Shown: one piece after another, positions 1 through 13,271 of the stretch
How the letters are laid out: the number at the start of each line of letters is the position of its first letter
Position numbering within the stretch: position 1 is the first letter of the stretch
Origin: Chondrilla cf. caribensis
Lineage: Eukaryota > Porifera > Demospongiae > Chondrillida > Chondrillidae
Assembly (NCBI GenBank): GCA_964020155.1
Contig: OZ026570.1
Location: 1,674,221 to 1,738,220, forward strand
Reading direction: 5' to 3'
DNA length: 64,000 bases
Program-made: the position numbers and the translations under genes
The notes under the pieces: generated by a model
Database searches by the model: none
What the model was told of the DNA's origin: nothing
What the model saw: only the letters and a program-made list of their open reading frames with translations

Positions 1-29
1 TGAAATATGCCAAATACTATAATATATTC

Positions 30-37
<8 letters not shown>

Positions 38-68
<31 letters not shown>

Positions 69-84
69 TATATATATTCTATAG
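38..84. repeat. (AT)n tract
   Basis: An alternating AT run near the window start, inside the intron that precedes the first visible exon of the adhesion GPCR. I see nothing else in 1-478. Confidence 0.8.
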
Positions 85-478
85 GCATATGGGATATCAA
101 AACACAATATATGTCAAAGAACCTCATAATTTAAAGAGCCTTCCACGGAATCAACTGAATCATGATATCCTGTGCATGTGTGGATGAGATAATACAATGA
201 AAGGCCTTGTGATCTGTTCAATGATTTTTTGTAGGTTTCAGCTGTTTTTTGTACCAAATGTATGCATCCAATCTGCCATGTTTTCACCCTGGACACGGAA
301 ACATGTATTTACGTTTCAACTTTGACAAACCGTCAATTGAATCTTTGAGAATCATCCCATGCTTGTAAACAGTTAACAGTAAGCAGTTAGAAGTCAAATC
401 ACATCTATGACATTTCAATTAGACCCATTACAAATAATATTACGGTATGTATATCCTTTTTGGGTTCTCCACATGCAG

Positions 479-693
479 GCTTGGACAATAGTTTACTGCC
501 TTCTTTCAATGTCACAGTTGCGGCTGGAAAAATGAGATCTGTGTTTGACATACAGATATTGAATGACTTTGTTGTAGAAAGAAACCAGTCTTTCACTCTC
601 TCAATCTCAATGATATATAATCCTTCACAAGTGGTATCAATTACATGGGATACGATTCCTACAACAGTTAACATTGAAGATGATGACCCATAT
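479..693 (+). other. Calx-beta half-domain exon of the adhesion GPCR
   Basis: This exon begins in phase 1 after an acceptor at 477-478 and ends in phase 0 before GT at 694. It encodes the C-terminal half of a Calx-beta fold: a beta strand with FNVTVAAG, then VFDIQILNDFVVERNQSF, and an acidic end IEDDDPY typical of the calcium site. The N-terminal half must be in an exon left of the window. The four Calx-beta domains of the receptor at 27.9-53.9 kb are cut at the same place and phase in three of four cases, which suggests a shared exon ancestry. Confidence 0.8.
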
Positions 694-3600
694 GTGAGTT
701 AGTAGCAAAACTGTATTATATGTAAACTATAACTGTAATATCATTTAAATTACCTTGTGTTATATAGTTACAATTACTGTTACTACTGTCAAAATAACTA
801 TAAATGTTAGCTTCATCTTCGCACACAAGTAATATTAATGGAACGGAAGCTATACATGTACAGTGCTAAGCTATATTACAGCACCATTTTGATGGCTATA
901 TACAACGATATCAATTTCAAGAGCATATGAACTACAGAAAGGTAATTAGGACGAAAAAATATTATTCGCAAGAAAAAACAATCATGCGGAATAGAATGCC
1001 AGTCCTAAGTAGAGTGTTTAACTTGTAAAGTGGCATAAATCATTAAATGCGCTAGAGGATAAGCTTTCGAATGGTATATAACACGAAGGCGTTAGTGCTT
1101 TGGATCGAGCCACAAAAATTATTGAAATATGTTCCAAATTTGGAACAGAAAAGGGTAGGAGGGTTAAAGATAAGAAATTTATGCATTATATTGTAAGGCC
1201 CTAGCTCCATAATAAATATGTGTACTTCAGATATATGGCCTGGTACTCACGTATTACACACTTACACACATGTACACATATGCACATGCATGCTTACATG
1301 CACGCACACACACACACACTAGTTTGTTTTCACTATATTTTACATGCAACGTTTTTGTGGATTAGGAAGTACTGGCATGTTTCGTTGCTTTAAACCGTAC
1401 ATTGACTGATGAAGAAAGGAGAAGAATCACACTACTTGCAAAACAACAGCTCAATGTATTTCTCAATGACATGTCATCAGTAGTCACCAGTCTTCGGGGA
1501 CTAATCAGTGAAGGGATAAACTTTATACAAAGTGTAGCAAGGTAGGTCTGCTGTAATAATTACTGTATTTTGCTTTTGTGTGTCCGTGTATCCCCAACCA
1601 CACACATCATGTAGTGAGGCTAAGCCTACGAATTATGTATCATGTAGCTGGTAACAATATTATGATAAGTGATGTGTAGTTATGTACCAATGAGAAAGTT
1701 TGCAGATATAATTCCAAATATATATCTCATAATTATGAGCAGCTATATAATTAGCAGTATCACCATTAACATATAAATTATGATGTTGATGTATTATTGT
1801 TTGGTAATAACTTAATTGTTATTGGGTGCCAAAGTAAATTAATCAGTTGTAGTAATGTGCCTACTACATTGCTGTCATATAAAATTAGATTCTCCAGTAT
1901 TCTGCTAATTAAAATATAAACAATGCCAAATAGTCAAATGTTAGGGACCAGATACTCTGTCTATCAAAACGTTATCTTTAATAATGATACCAATATCAAA
2001 CCTAATACTCTACGTATATATTATTGGTAATGACACCTAACTTAGTGATGACATATTATATTCAATTTGGTACATTGACAATGCTATTTGTGAGTATATA
2101 TGCTGTTATCTTCCTACCATCAGCCTCAGTGAAAATAATGGATTATTTGCTGGTCCAAACAACACTGAACTTCAGATGGTGAGAGGAATAAGACACTAAC
2201 CATAAACATAAGTTAGTACTCATAGTCAGTAATAGGAGTGGGTTATCACAAAAACTAGTGCACGTCTAAACATTAGAACATGACCACAAAGAACAAACAA
2301 GGTATATATAATACTCCAGGGCCACAGTATATTGTGTAAGGCAGGCTTGACACACACAAACAAAAATTGCAGCGAATAACATGAGGCAAACACTGATGGC
2401 TTTGTTTACCATGACCACAATGTCACATCATCCAGGTAATCTTGGAAATAATCAGCTCACTCTTGGATGACAGGAATGCACCAGCTTATATGGCTGCCAA
2501 CAGATCTGAGGTGTGAAATTCAATACAGCATGATGATGTATTATACTTTTATTTTTAATTAATCCCAACCATAAATATTTTATCATATTATGATAATATT
2601 ATAATATATCACATGTGCTTACCATATTATGTTTGTATATCATACTTGTAGCCTCTCTAGGTGTACAATATTACTTTCTATTCTTCTGTATCATAGGCTC
2701 CGGACATTATCTATTCAGCTTATATACAATGTCATATAATTTAATGTTAATGCTATTAAACCTATAATATAATAAAATGAGTAATTAAGCGTGTGCATTT
2801 TTGATATGCACGAACATACCATTCGATGTATTTTATGCAACATGCTACATATACAGTAAGTACATGTATTAATCTTTGTGTATTATATATTTATCTACTT
2901 ATTATTCAACATTAATTTATTTAGTTCATCTTTGATTCTTCACTCACTTGCCATGCACTGCAGACAATGCCAGCTGTATCACTGCTCAAAAGTATTGAAC
3001 AACTGTCAAGGAATGGACTTGTACAACTGAAAGATTCAATACTTCCAAACAATGCCTCAAGTGATGTAATACAACATGTAGCTGTGGAAGCTAATATAGG
3101 TGAGACAGAAGGGCCATTGTATATGGTGTTTTTATATGCAGGTTGTCTCTTGGGAAGGTGGGCAAACAGAGGTATAAATGAATAATCTTTGCACATCTTA
3201 TATTTCAAGGAAGATGCATGACATTGTGAACAGTTTGAGTTCAATTGAACTTTCCAAGGAAGGGAGAGGTGGTGGGGCGCAAATCCTAATCCCTAATTTA
3301 TGATTTTATACATTGCATGTACGTATATAACTTTTATTTGATCTGCAGCAATCCAGGTACGCTGGCTGAATTCACTTAGTTTTACCACACCTTCATTCGA
3401 AGTCAGCTTCCCCAATGGTAACTTCCAGGAATTCAGAAAAGAAAGTTTTATCCCTCAAATAATCATCCCAGGAAGCTTCCTCGGTGCATTAACAAAAGGT
3501 ACACAATGTTCGTTACAAGGTTATATGTCAGCATAACTACTGCATATTGTGCCCTATGATTATTATGCTTTCACTGTGTATGCATCAATTATAAGTAATA

Positions 3601-4167
3601 AGTTATAGTGTATTTTGTATCTGCACCCCATATTTTGTGTTATTGCGTGTCATCAATGAAGTGTTCAGTATCATGTCACAGTTATTCAAAATCCTATGTA
3701 TGAATGTGAATAAAGCATGCCTACATGAGCAACCACACCTACAATGTTAGACACACCCGCAGCATCATCAACCACACCTACTCCATCGACCATACCCACA
3801 AACTTGGCAACAAATCAAACTAATGGGAGAGCTATTGATGTGGTCACTTTTACACTGGACAATATGCAGGATTACCTTCCTTTACAGTTTGCAAATGAGA
3901 AGTGAGGAATTGGGGAGGGATGTAATGAAATTTTTCCTTGAATTGAGCATAGTATAATTGAGTATTAAAATTATTGTCTACAGAGTTGAAACAGAGATTG
4001 GCGATCATGCTGAACCAGGATCTCTGATAGTTTCCATTCAGGTGGTAGATTTTGGGAGTACAACTGTTGATGGTGGAGAACCTGTCAAAATCTCTTTCCC
4101 CCTCTTGGTGGGCCTGCGTGTATGTGTGTGTGTGTGTGTGTGTGTGCATGCATGCATGCGTGCGTGC

Positions 4168-4229
<62 letters not shown>

Positions 4230-4240
4230 ATGCGTGTGTG

Positions 4241-4295
<55 letters not shown>

Positions 4296-6722
4296 TGTGT
4301 GTGTGTGATGCCTACATATCATATTGCAACTACCTAAGCTTAATTTTCACGCCTTTCCTAATTGTTACCAGAAAAATAATACTATTGGTGAAAATGAAAC
4401 AGAAGTGATCCACTGTGTATTCTGGGACTTTTATGGAAGGAATGGATCAGGAGGGTGGTCCTTTGATGGTATCAGTACCATCTACTCCAACAGTACTCAT
4501 GCACAGTGTGTATCAAAGCATTTAACCAGTTTCCTTGTGCTGGTCAGCACTGTACCTGTGGATCAGGTAATGAAAAGTGAAGTAATGAATTGCATCTCTG
4601 TAAATACAAAGATGTGTGTTAAATATTATAATTAACAATGACCCGTACACTCCTTGTCATTCTCCAGAAACTACCCTCGACTGATCCCCTGTCCTGGCTC
4701 ACTTACATAGGTTGTGGGATATCCTTACTCTTTCTCCTGCTTTGTATCATATTCTTCCTGTCTCTCAGGTGAGATTACACAATAAACTTGTTTCACTGCC
4801 ATCCCATGTGTTCTAACCAGTTTAGTACATGCAGTGTTTGGTCTACTGTAAAATCCACAAATTATTTATAAGGCAGGCAAAATCTAAAGAGTTTTGTATT
4901 ACTGATGGTTGAAGTGCATTGATATTCAGTACAAAAGGATGAAGTAAACTGGACTAACCCCATTCTTTTCCAACCATGCAGGAAGGAGCTAATAACACAC
5001 ACTCATAATTTTGTCCACCTCAATTTGTGCATAGCTCTATCCTGTGGTCTGCTCTTCTACCTCGGTGGAATAAGACCTGCGACATGGAATGATGTGAGTC
5101 ATGCATGTACGTATATGCCTTGAACTGCTCTCTGTATTTTGTAAAATATAATGTGTATAATAATAGGCTAAAGTATGGCTCGCAGTTCATTCTAGAGATA
5201 TTGGGTGTTGAATTGTAAAAATTAAAGGGTTTTGTATTGTGTATACTATACTATGGTACTATAGGCCTTGTAATGATATCTTCATACAGCTATCATTCTC
5301 AACATGTATAATTTAACTAGTTTAATAGTAATTTTTAACCTTTGATCACACTTTTAAAAATGTGTGAGCTAGGGTTCAAATAATGTATAACTAAAGTACC
5401 TCCGGTAGTGCCTACCGGATATATAACCCAATGCTTTGGCTTGATTTGTTTACAAGGATCAAAGCCTGAGTCAACAATCAAGCCAAAGTGGCAGAGTGTG
5501 TGGTATGGTTGCACATAGAATAGCATAATTGTGTACTAACTCTCAGGCAGCAATAATTGTTAGCATAACAATGAGTTGTGAGGCAATTCATTACTAGTAG
5601 GTTGTGATAATGATTACAAGTGTCCAATATTGAAGATTGTGCAATAGCAACAATAGTGCTGATATTTGCACTTTTATCCAGCCATGCATCATACCATTAT
5701 ATGTAGGAAACCTAAAATTGGAGTTCAAATAGCTCATAATTATGATGATAATGGGGCCAGTATCATGGATTTTAAGGTTATCGCAATACTCTATACAATG
5801 TAATATGATGTAGATATGGAGAGAGATAGGTATACGTATGTCAGTGGTATACACATTTGTTTATATAATAATTTCAGATATACATGTATTCCTACTGATT
5901 GACAAACTGTGTTCTACATGTTGCAAAGAATGTTTCCTCTATTGGCATCACTGTGTGTACTCAGAAGAGTCATGTTTGTAGTGTAGATGATAATGTTTAG
6001 TTTGAATTCAGTACAGATGAAGTGCAGCACTCAAACTGTGAGACATACTTTTAGAAAAACTGGATCATGCAACTTTACTAACCTTTTGCAAAGAAGAAGT
6101 AATAATGCCTTTGTCTTCTGCCACTCCACTTCACAGATCCCTTGTAAAATAGTAGCTGCATTCCTTCACTACTTCTTCTTGGCTGCCTTTACCTGGATGT
6201 TGTGTGAGGCAATCATGATATACATTTTCATGGTTGAAGTGTTCGGAGCCAACGACAGAAAGTGGATCTACATGTACCTGTCCCTAGGCTGGGGTTAGTA
6301 ACACCATACATGCATTCATTCGCAATTTGCATGTATTTGTACCATTATAATTAATTCTATATTGTGAGCTAGCAAGTGAGGATGTAAACAAGGATAATTC
6401 TCTATAATTATACGTATATGCATGTACATCTGCTGTGTCTAGAAACTTCATGGTTATGTATTATGCTCTATTACTTGAAATGAACCTGAAGTACTGTCTC
6501 ATTCCGATATGCGCATTCTGCATGCATTTCCAATTTCCTAAACCTCTGACATCCATCTATCATTCTAGTTTCTATAAACTAGTTACATCAATTATGTATA
6601 AATTTTCAGGTCTCCCGGTCCCAGTGGTGATGGTCTCAGTTGCAATTAAGCACTCAAATTTCCTCATTCGAGACAGATACAATGAAACCTTGAATCATGC
6701 GTAAGTCCTTGAGTATGTGTGC

Positions 6723-6761
<39 letters not shown>

Positions 6762-9368
6762 CAAGCATTTGTGAATGACATTATATATAATAATATGTAT
6801 TATTTCTCCTTGTGTGTATGGTCTGAGAAGTATTTGTGCTATATGTCAGGCATTCACTTCAATTTTAAAATATCAATCAGCTATTTTCATATTTCTGCAG
6901 TTGTTGGTTGCCAGAAAAGGATGGCCTAAGATATGCCTTCATTGGGCCCATGCTTGCTATATTGCTAGTAAGTGTATTTATCCTAGCTTCTTTCACTTGA
7001 CAACCATCCCACAGAAATTCCAATAGTTTCTGCAAACCCAAACTGTATACAGTATTGAACGATAATTTGTCTGTAGTATAATATGTATGCATACATATAA
7101 ATGCGTATTACAGTATCTACATTATAGATCTGTAATATTATGATATAATGTATGCATTTCTTTCTATGGAGTACATGCCATATATACTCTCACATTTTCT
7201 TTTAAAGGTTAATCTTGTGCTCATCATCATCAGTATGACTTCTCTTACTCGAATGAAGTGTCGCCGGAACAAAGAGCTGAAAAAAGAGACAAAGGGAAAT
7301 GCTGTGATAGCTTGGTAAGTGTGTATATTTTGCATATTACACCATTAAATGTCCACTTTTTCAAAATTCCCAATTTCATAATCTTCAAATCCTCTGTATT
7401 TATGTATGTAGGAAGCCGATTAAGGCTATTCTCATTGTGATGCCTCTAATGGGGTTCACTTGGGTCATAGGCCTGCTTGCTGTAGGATCTGCACATGAAG
7501 CTCTGGCCTATGTGTTCATTGTCCTGAATTCTCTGCAAGTAAGTGATGAAATCCAATCAATTACTTTCATATACAAGAACCTTTGTGGCTGAAATGGAAT
7601 TGCATATCTGATTGTACATGGAAAAGGTTCATTTCAGTATTTAATTATAACTAGTGATGCTCAGTCATGTAGTGAAGCAGCACAATTAAGAGTATACGTG
7701 TTCTTATTAGTGTATAGTTGAAATGTTATGTTCATTATCTTTTTCGGTATACTCTGTATATGAATTTTGGTCATGTGTTTATGACAATCTGTTGGTTTTC
7801 TGAAAACATGGAAAGATAATACAAATCCTACCCAAAACTCTTTGAATAATTATAAAATTGAGCTGAAAACTTCAAAGGACTACAGAAGGGAAGGTTCAAG
7901 CTAGATTTACGTGAAAAATCTGACTAATTTTCATTATTGTGTATTGTAGTCGAGAATTTGTCAACCACCAAATGGTCCTTTTCACATGCACTGTCACATA
8001 TACAGTGCTAATGCACATGTGGATTCTACTCCTAGTTATGATTCTTATATGCAAGGGAAATTTACATTTCGTTATTACTCTGACTCTTACTCAAGGGCTT
8101 TGTCATATTCATCTTCCATGTTGCAAGACATGATAAAGTGCAGTCAAAAATTAAGACCATTATACCAGCAAAGACAAGAAGAAGGGTGTGTCTTATCATA
8201 AATATACATGCCTATGGGACATAATAAATAACTTTTTGTTAATTGTTGTAGTTGAAACAAGTATCCATTCGAAAGTTGAGTCTAAAGCCAAAAGGTAAGT
8301 TTGTAGCCCACTTGCCGCCTAAATCAAACTTAGCTCCTCTTACCGATCCTACAGAAAACATATATTATTTTTACTTCCATACATACCGTATTACTGTATA
8401 GCCGGAAATATTGGCAGGGTGGGGAGGGGGTGGGGATTAATTTGACACTTTGGCAGCTTTCTGGAAATGTGACTGCCTAAATTTGCTTTCATCACAAATT
8501 GTATCTATCATTATAAGAAACCTATTCATGGTAGGTCGTTTCAAAAATGCCTAGGTGTTGTTACTGTGTCCAATTTCTCAGGAAGGATAGCACTCATGTA
8601 GCTTATACTTCCCTTACAATAGAGCAATAACATGGTGTATGGGTCCCTTGTGTCGCTGGATTACCTCTCACATGGAAACTCTTCTTATTATACGAAACAG
8701 CTATCAAACATCGAGCTCCAATGATATGATACCCAATAAAAATAGCTTCTAAAGGTGCAAAAAGTATAGAAGGATATGCCTTATGACCTTGAGAGTATTC
8801 AGTCAAAGCAGCCTAATTTAAATACTGCCAATAACATTTTTTTGGCAAAGCCACCAAATTGTGCACCTGCCAATTCTCCCACTATATGGCATACACATTT
8901 ATAGAGTGGAGCTGTGTATAATACGTCTTTGTACACCCTTGCAACAATTGCATTTGAGAATGGGTGAACTGTATACAAGTGTTGTGGTCCAGATGTATGT
9001 GTCTTTTAACTGAGGTTTGTTTAATTCTAAAGTATGAATATTGACCAATGTTCTCCTGTATATTGAAATTTGCAACAACACATGCATGCATTATTGGTGT
9101 GTATGTGTGTCTACAATACAAACAGTGCAGGATTTCTACCTCCAATTACATAGACACTGATCCGAATTATTCTGATAAGAAATCTCAGACTGTTGACACA
9201 CTCAAGAATATCTCTTCCTTGGATGACTACAAAGGTGGGCAGCCGGTCAGAGAAGGATTGGAGAATCCTGACAGGGATTCAAGTATAAATAGCGAAGAAT
9301 ATGAAATGGAATTGAGGAACAGGGATACCACATCTGACCGAGCAAACACAGAATCATCAGCTGTCTGA
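479..9368 (+). CDS. Adhesion G-protein-coupled receptor with Calx-beta (3' part, 19 exons)
   Basis: Exons by GT-AG and phase: 479-693, 1366-1541, 2124-2178, 2436-2510, 2964-3099, 3349-3498, 3751-3901, 3984-4107, 4372-4566, 4668-4768, 4982-5093, 6137-6293, 6610-6700, 6901-6967, 7208-7314, 7412-7538, 8096-8185, 8252-8294, 9154-9368. All phases agree and give 794 residues to a TGA stop. The order is the second half of a Calx-beta domain (ends IEDDDPY), an alpha-helical then beta-rich GAIN region with a Thr/Pro-rich insert, a GPS with the HLT cleavage tripeptide, seven hydrophobic helices, and a polar tail. Family hallmarks are HYFFLAAFTWML in TM3, CWLPEKDG in loop 2, GFTWVIGLLA in TM6 and AYVFIVLNSLQGF in TM7. 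Calx-beta repeats ahead of GAIN/GPS/7TM recall vertebrate ADGRV1. The protein should sit in the plasma membrane and self-cleave at the GPS. The start, and any further Calx-beta repeats, lie upstream of the window. The receptor class is firm; orthology to ADGRV1 is inference. Confidence 0.92.
4119..4307. repeat. (TG)n microsatellite in GPCR intron
   Basis: A TG tract of about 190 bp with TGCATGCATGCGTGCG interruptions. It begins about a dozen bases after the splice donor at 4108, just before the GPS exon. The open frames across it are repeat artefacts. Confidence 0.95.
4372..4566 (+). other. GPS autoproteolysis exon
   Basis: This 195-bp exon in phase 0 encodes the GPCR proteolysis site of the GAIN domain: HCVFWDF, then GGWSFDG, then QCVSKHLTSFLVLV. 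Cleavage is expected between L and T of HLT, leaving the T-started tethered peptide on the 7TM fragment. Only two of the usual four GPS cysteines are present. The next exon (4668) starts the first membrane helix, the normal spacing for adhesion GPCRs. Confidence 0.88.
6716..6760. repeat. Short (TG)n in GPCR intron
   Basis: A TG repeat just after the donor at 6701, in the intron between the TM4 and TM5 exons. Confidence 0.9.
8395..8885. mobile_element. MITE-like element in last GPCR intron
   Basis: The left end reads tatagccggaaatattggca. The right end, read in reverse complement, is tatagtgggagaattggcag, giving imperfect terminal inverted repeats about 490 bp apart. No transposase frame is visible. 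The left end resembles that of the element at 9497-9858, so both probably belong to one non-autonomous family. Limits are approximate. Confidence 0.5.
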
Positions 9369-9496
9369 TTTTAGACTTGGCAAGTCAAGTGACAATGATG
9401 ATTTAATTAGTATTCAAACTTGGATATTATACTGCTTGTGGAGCTTTCTTAAACATATAGGTAAACAGTTGTCTCGCTGAAATTCCAATGCACACT

Positions 9497-9858
9497 TTTA
9501 CCCATAACCGGAAATAATGGCAGAAAGAATATTCAATTTGGCAGTTTGTTGAGTTTTAGGGTATTGGCGGTTTTATTTTGGTGGATGGCAAGCCCAGGTT
9601 ATAATATAATAAAGTATAGGTAGACATAAGGTAGCTTGTTAGAATTCCGTTCCTTTCAGGCTCTTGAAGTACCGATACATCGCCATGATTATTCGAGCTA
9701 CACGGACGCGCAACGTCGGGATACGTCACTGTATTGTGACGTAATCCCCACATTTTGTACAGGTGTATTTTGGCGAATATTATGTTGGCGGTAGTCGATC
9801 AAACCGCCAAACCACCAAAATAAAATGAGTGCTAAAAATATTTCCGGTTATACGTTAT
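9497..9858. mobile_element. MITE with long terminal inverted repeats
   Basis: The left part carries ataaccggaaataatgg and further in ggcggttttattttggtgg. The right part carries the complements ccaccaaaataaaa and atttccggttat. The arms are imperfect and the centre has no coding frame. The element lies about 130 bp after the GPCR stop, so it may fall in the 3' untranslated region or just beyond. Confidence 0.6.
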
Positions 9859-12030
9859 GTTGGAAAGAGGAGAACATAAGACAAAATTTACAGTATATAG
9901 TAACTGATTTACGATTATAACCAGATAAACAAATCATGCTAATAATATTACATTGATTGCATACTACTGTTAATGCATTTGCATCAGATTTGACAATTGC
10001 TTTGAATTCCGATCATAAATATTATAGTATTTCATTAATTTGGTAGTTGCTAATAGATACAGTAATAATTATGTGACGTGTGCGTTTGCACAGATCACAC
10101 TCGAACTAACACACTTTCATCTTTCACATTTTTTGCATTATAATCAGCACTCCCCTATTGTTATGGCCAATCATGTCTGAAAGAATGTATTATCTTATAA
10201 TACATTATAATGATATGTAACATTATAATATATACATTTAGACAAGCTTGCAATTGTAAGTATGTACAAACAATAACTTTATAATATTGTTATAATTATA
10301 TTAAAATAAGAGTGATAGCTTACAGAATGATAGCTGTTTGTGCATTTCTTTGTGGGTGTGCAATATACATTGGCATGCTATACAGCTGAATGAAATGGAA
10401 ATGGAGGCATCAGCTTCTTTGATGCTTTAATTATTATAATAACTATATCATATTATGTTAATGTATCATGCGCAATATACATTGCAATGTATTAATCATC
10501 AGAAAGTTAAATTATTATGAAAATAAATATTAATCTTACTATTATTAACATTAATTGTATCTAATATTCATAAGAGAAGCTACCTTATATAGATCCCTAA
10601 TACCTACTTTATTAGATTATAAAACTACTATAATATTTTTGATAATAATACTGGTAACGAATAGGGCACTCAGTCAGTAGGACATGTAGACTGGCCCCTT
10701 GTGAGCTGACATTTTATCAAACTACCCTTAAGCTTGTGTCCATGTCTGTTCTGCGCTATACTGTATATATTACATGGTGTTGTAAAACTACAAATCAATA
10801 TTATGCTAAATTGCAGCATGATTGTGTTGCTTTCACTAAAGTGATCTAAATATGTTAACCAATATTATGGTCATAGCTGAATTTTTTGATAGTTCTATCA
10901 CTTAGCTATTGCACATGTATAACTCTTGTCACTAGCAGAGTGTGCTAGTCTGTGATACCATTACCAGTTTATTAGTTTCATACATAAAACGATATACTCA
11001 AAAATCATTATTTTTACTCTTACAACCTTGATCTAATAAAGTGTTGATATCATCATATTATAATAATAGTAATAACTAATCCAGGTATGGCAACCATGAG
11101 TACTTTTAATCTGTTGGGCTGCAATAAAAAGTAACATTATATGGTATCAATTTTATATCATAAATAATAATTATTATTTTAAAGTATTTATTATATTACT
11201 AAATGAGAATGTACTGTACTTGTCAGTAAGTAAATTGCATGATACTTGGGAGAATATTTCATAGAAATTACAGTTTTGTTAATTAACCCTGTCAACTTAC
11301 ATAATATGCATGTACTGTACAAAGCATAATCTAACAACTGCAACATTTCATGTCAGACTCCATGTAGGTCTTACCATTTATGGCAGCTTATTGGTGAAAA
11401 AAGACTGTACAATCCACCTTTCCCGGCAGTTGTATTCCCATAAACCTTTTGCACATCAGCCCTCACAAAACTTTTCGCTTTATGAAGAGAACAGCATTTA
11501 GTACTTCTAAATCCCATATACCCTTTGCAATCAAGTTCTTTAAAGCAATACTCTCTCCCAGTGTTACTGTAACTGAGAAAGGGGGCGTAATAATCTTATT
11601 GTTAATAGTAATATTCAATTTAAAAATTAAGATGCATGAGGAATACTTGAACATTGATTCATGTCTCAGCACTCAAGAAATATATTACAACACGATCTGA
11701 AGTAATTAATGGTTGAAAAATGTATCCTACTGTAACAATAACTAATAATACATTAAGTAGAGTTCTATATGAAGTGTAACAAATCTAATATTATAGTCAT
11801 ATGCAGTCAGTGTGACAGATAGAAGTGTAACATGCAATATAATATAAGTATGATATTATAATCCATAACCTCTACAATTGATCATGATAGTTTGCAAACT
11901 TATATTGTGTATCATTCAGAAGATGGCCCATAGTTAAAATAAATGATATCTGGTGACAAATACATTATTGATAATATTAAAATGTTGGAATATTTTTAAG
12001 CTGTTTCTTGTACAAAGTATGCATGCAAAT
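9859..12030. other. Intergenic AT-rich stretch
   Basis: About 2.2 kb between the GPCR's 3' end and the small minus-strand gene. It is rich in ATTATAAT-type words. I found no exon with convincing splice sites, no RNA gene and no clear repeat. Short open frames near 11300-11700 have no protein-like features. Confidence 0.5.
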
Positions 12031-13271
12031 TCACACCATTCGGTAATACATCACAAAACTGTCATTCAACTGGGTTTGAAGCTCAGGTAGGTACATACTG
12101 AAAGGGCTGGGGTTCGTACAAATAACTCTACCATTCTCCACATAAACCTGAAACGATTCTGCTTAAGCTAAAGATAATTGAGTTTGTATCACACATGTAG
12201 GATCACACAGGATCTTACCAGATATTACATGTGCCAGAGCGCACAAAGCTCCTAGCTCCACGATCGGAACAGCACTTTTTACTTTTTATTCCCATGGATT
12301 TTTCACAGTAAGAATCTTCATAGCACTCATCAGGTGGTCCGCCATCATCTGTTATTTGAGGTAAGTTAGAATAGGCATAATCTGTGTTCATGTAGTATTA
12401 ATTCCGAAAATGGGAGTGTATATTAAACAGCTCTAGATCTCATAAGGCTGTCTGTAACGGTCACACTGATTGCACCATTATACTCGTTAATCAGCCACAA
12501 TTCGTTTTCAAAATATATTGGAATAACAACATTGGCCAAATAACTGGATATTCACTGGTACTTGCACATTATATTGGCACCAGGAAATTGTAGGGGATTA
12601 AAGGTTCGGCAGATAAAGTGGTGGTGGATTAACAAGAATTCACTGTGGTACATATCATTACTCATGTGTTTTCATACATCTTACCAACACAGTATCCTGT
12701 CTAACTACTACAAGGAATAAACAGTTTTATCTGCTACTGAGAAGGGAATTGACAATCTAGTTTTCACTGTATTTATGATATTCATTGGAAAGCATTACAC
12801 ATTGTCTTGTTCAAACTGGAAAAAAATATGTATATGATATTAATCATTATGTCATCATAATATTGTCAGGACGGTCACTATATAATCAGACAACATTATA
12901 ATCCAGCCAGCCTTGTCTACACATACTAAGCATAGGGATATTCATTGATATCATAGATATCTTTGAAATGTTTGATTTTCAGCAAATTTCTGGAATTTAT
13001 TCACGTAGATTATCTACGTCTTGTAGGAAATCACTTTGTTGGAAAAAAAATCTACAACAATTTTAAACTACATTTAGTACCACCAATAGTATCAAAAACA
13101 TAATTTTAGCAACTCGTCTGTAATATACTAGATAACACACAACATGTCATTTTTTGAACATCTCACCAGTAATATTTCACAATTGAGTACATTCTCACCA
13201 GCAGTCACTAACTCACTCTGAGAAATGGCTCCAATGACTAACATAAGCAACAAAAGTACTCTTCCAGACAT
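12031..13271 (-). CDS. Small secreted cysteine-rich protein (last exon unsure)
   Basis: Exon 1 (13271-13199) opens with a classic signal peptide, MSGRVLLLLMLVIGAISQ, and ends at a GTGAGA donor in phase 1. Exon 2 (12348-12219) continues in frame and encodes an acidic start, DDGGPPDECYEDSYC, then KKCCSDRGARSF and SGTC, so five cysteines include a CC pair. It is followed by a GTAAGA donor. A third exon beginning at 12147 is likely. In the phase the splice demands it ends at a stop at 12068-12066. Read in phase 0 it gives a more protein-like stretch (VYVENGRVIC, stop 12033-12031), but then the junction does not fit. Without splicing the frame stops just after exon 2. A secreted peptide is well supported; its C terminus is not. 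I do not recognise the family. Confidence 0.55.
12485..12648. mobile_element. Degenerate pogo-type MITE
   Basis: The sequence tactcgttaatcagccacaa at the left and gtggattaacaagaattcac at the right are worn terminal repeats of the family seen intact at 31203-31662 and 51314-51490. The middle also aligns with the 51314 copy (ttcaaa…, aactggatatt…, gataaagtggtggtgg). It lies in the intron or upstream part of the small secreted gene. Confidence 0.55.

Noticed and set aside
4122..4408. Open frames of Cys-Val or Thr-His repeats across TG/CA tracts (also 20134-20538, 23556-24509, 26096-27061, 42515-42890, 43812-45495, 59386-59857, 61696-61994)
   Set aside because: They are products of dinucleotide repeats having no stops in any frame and lack splice or start support. 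The one exception is the terminal exon at 53655, where the frame and the lack of an AG force its inclusion.
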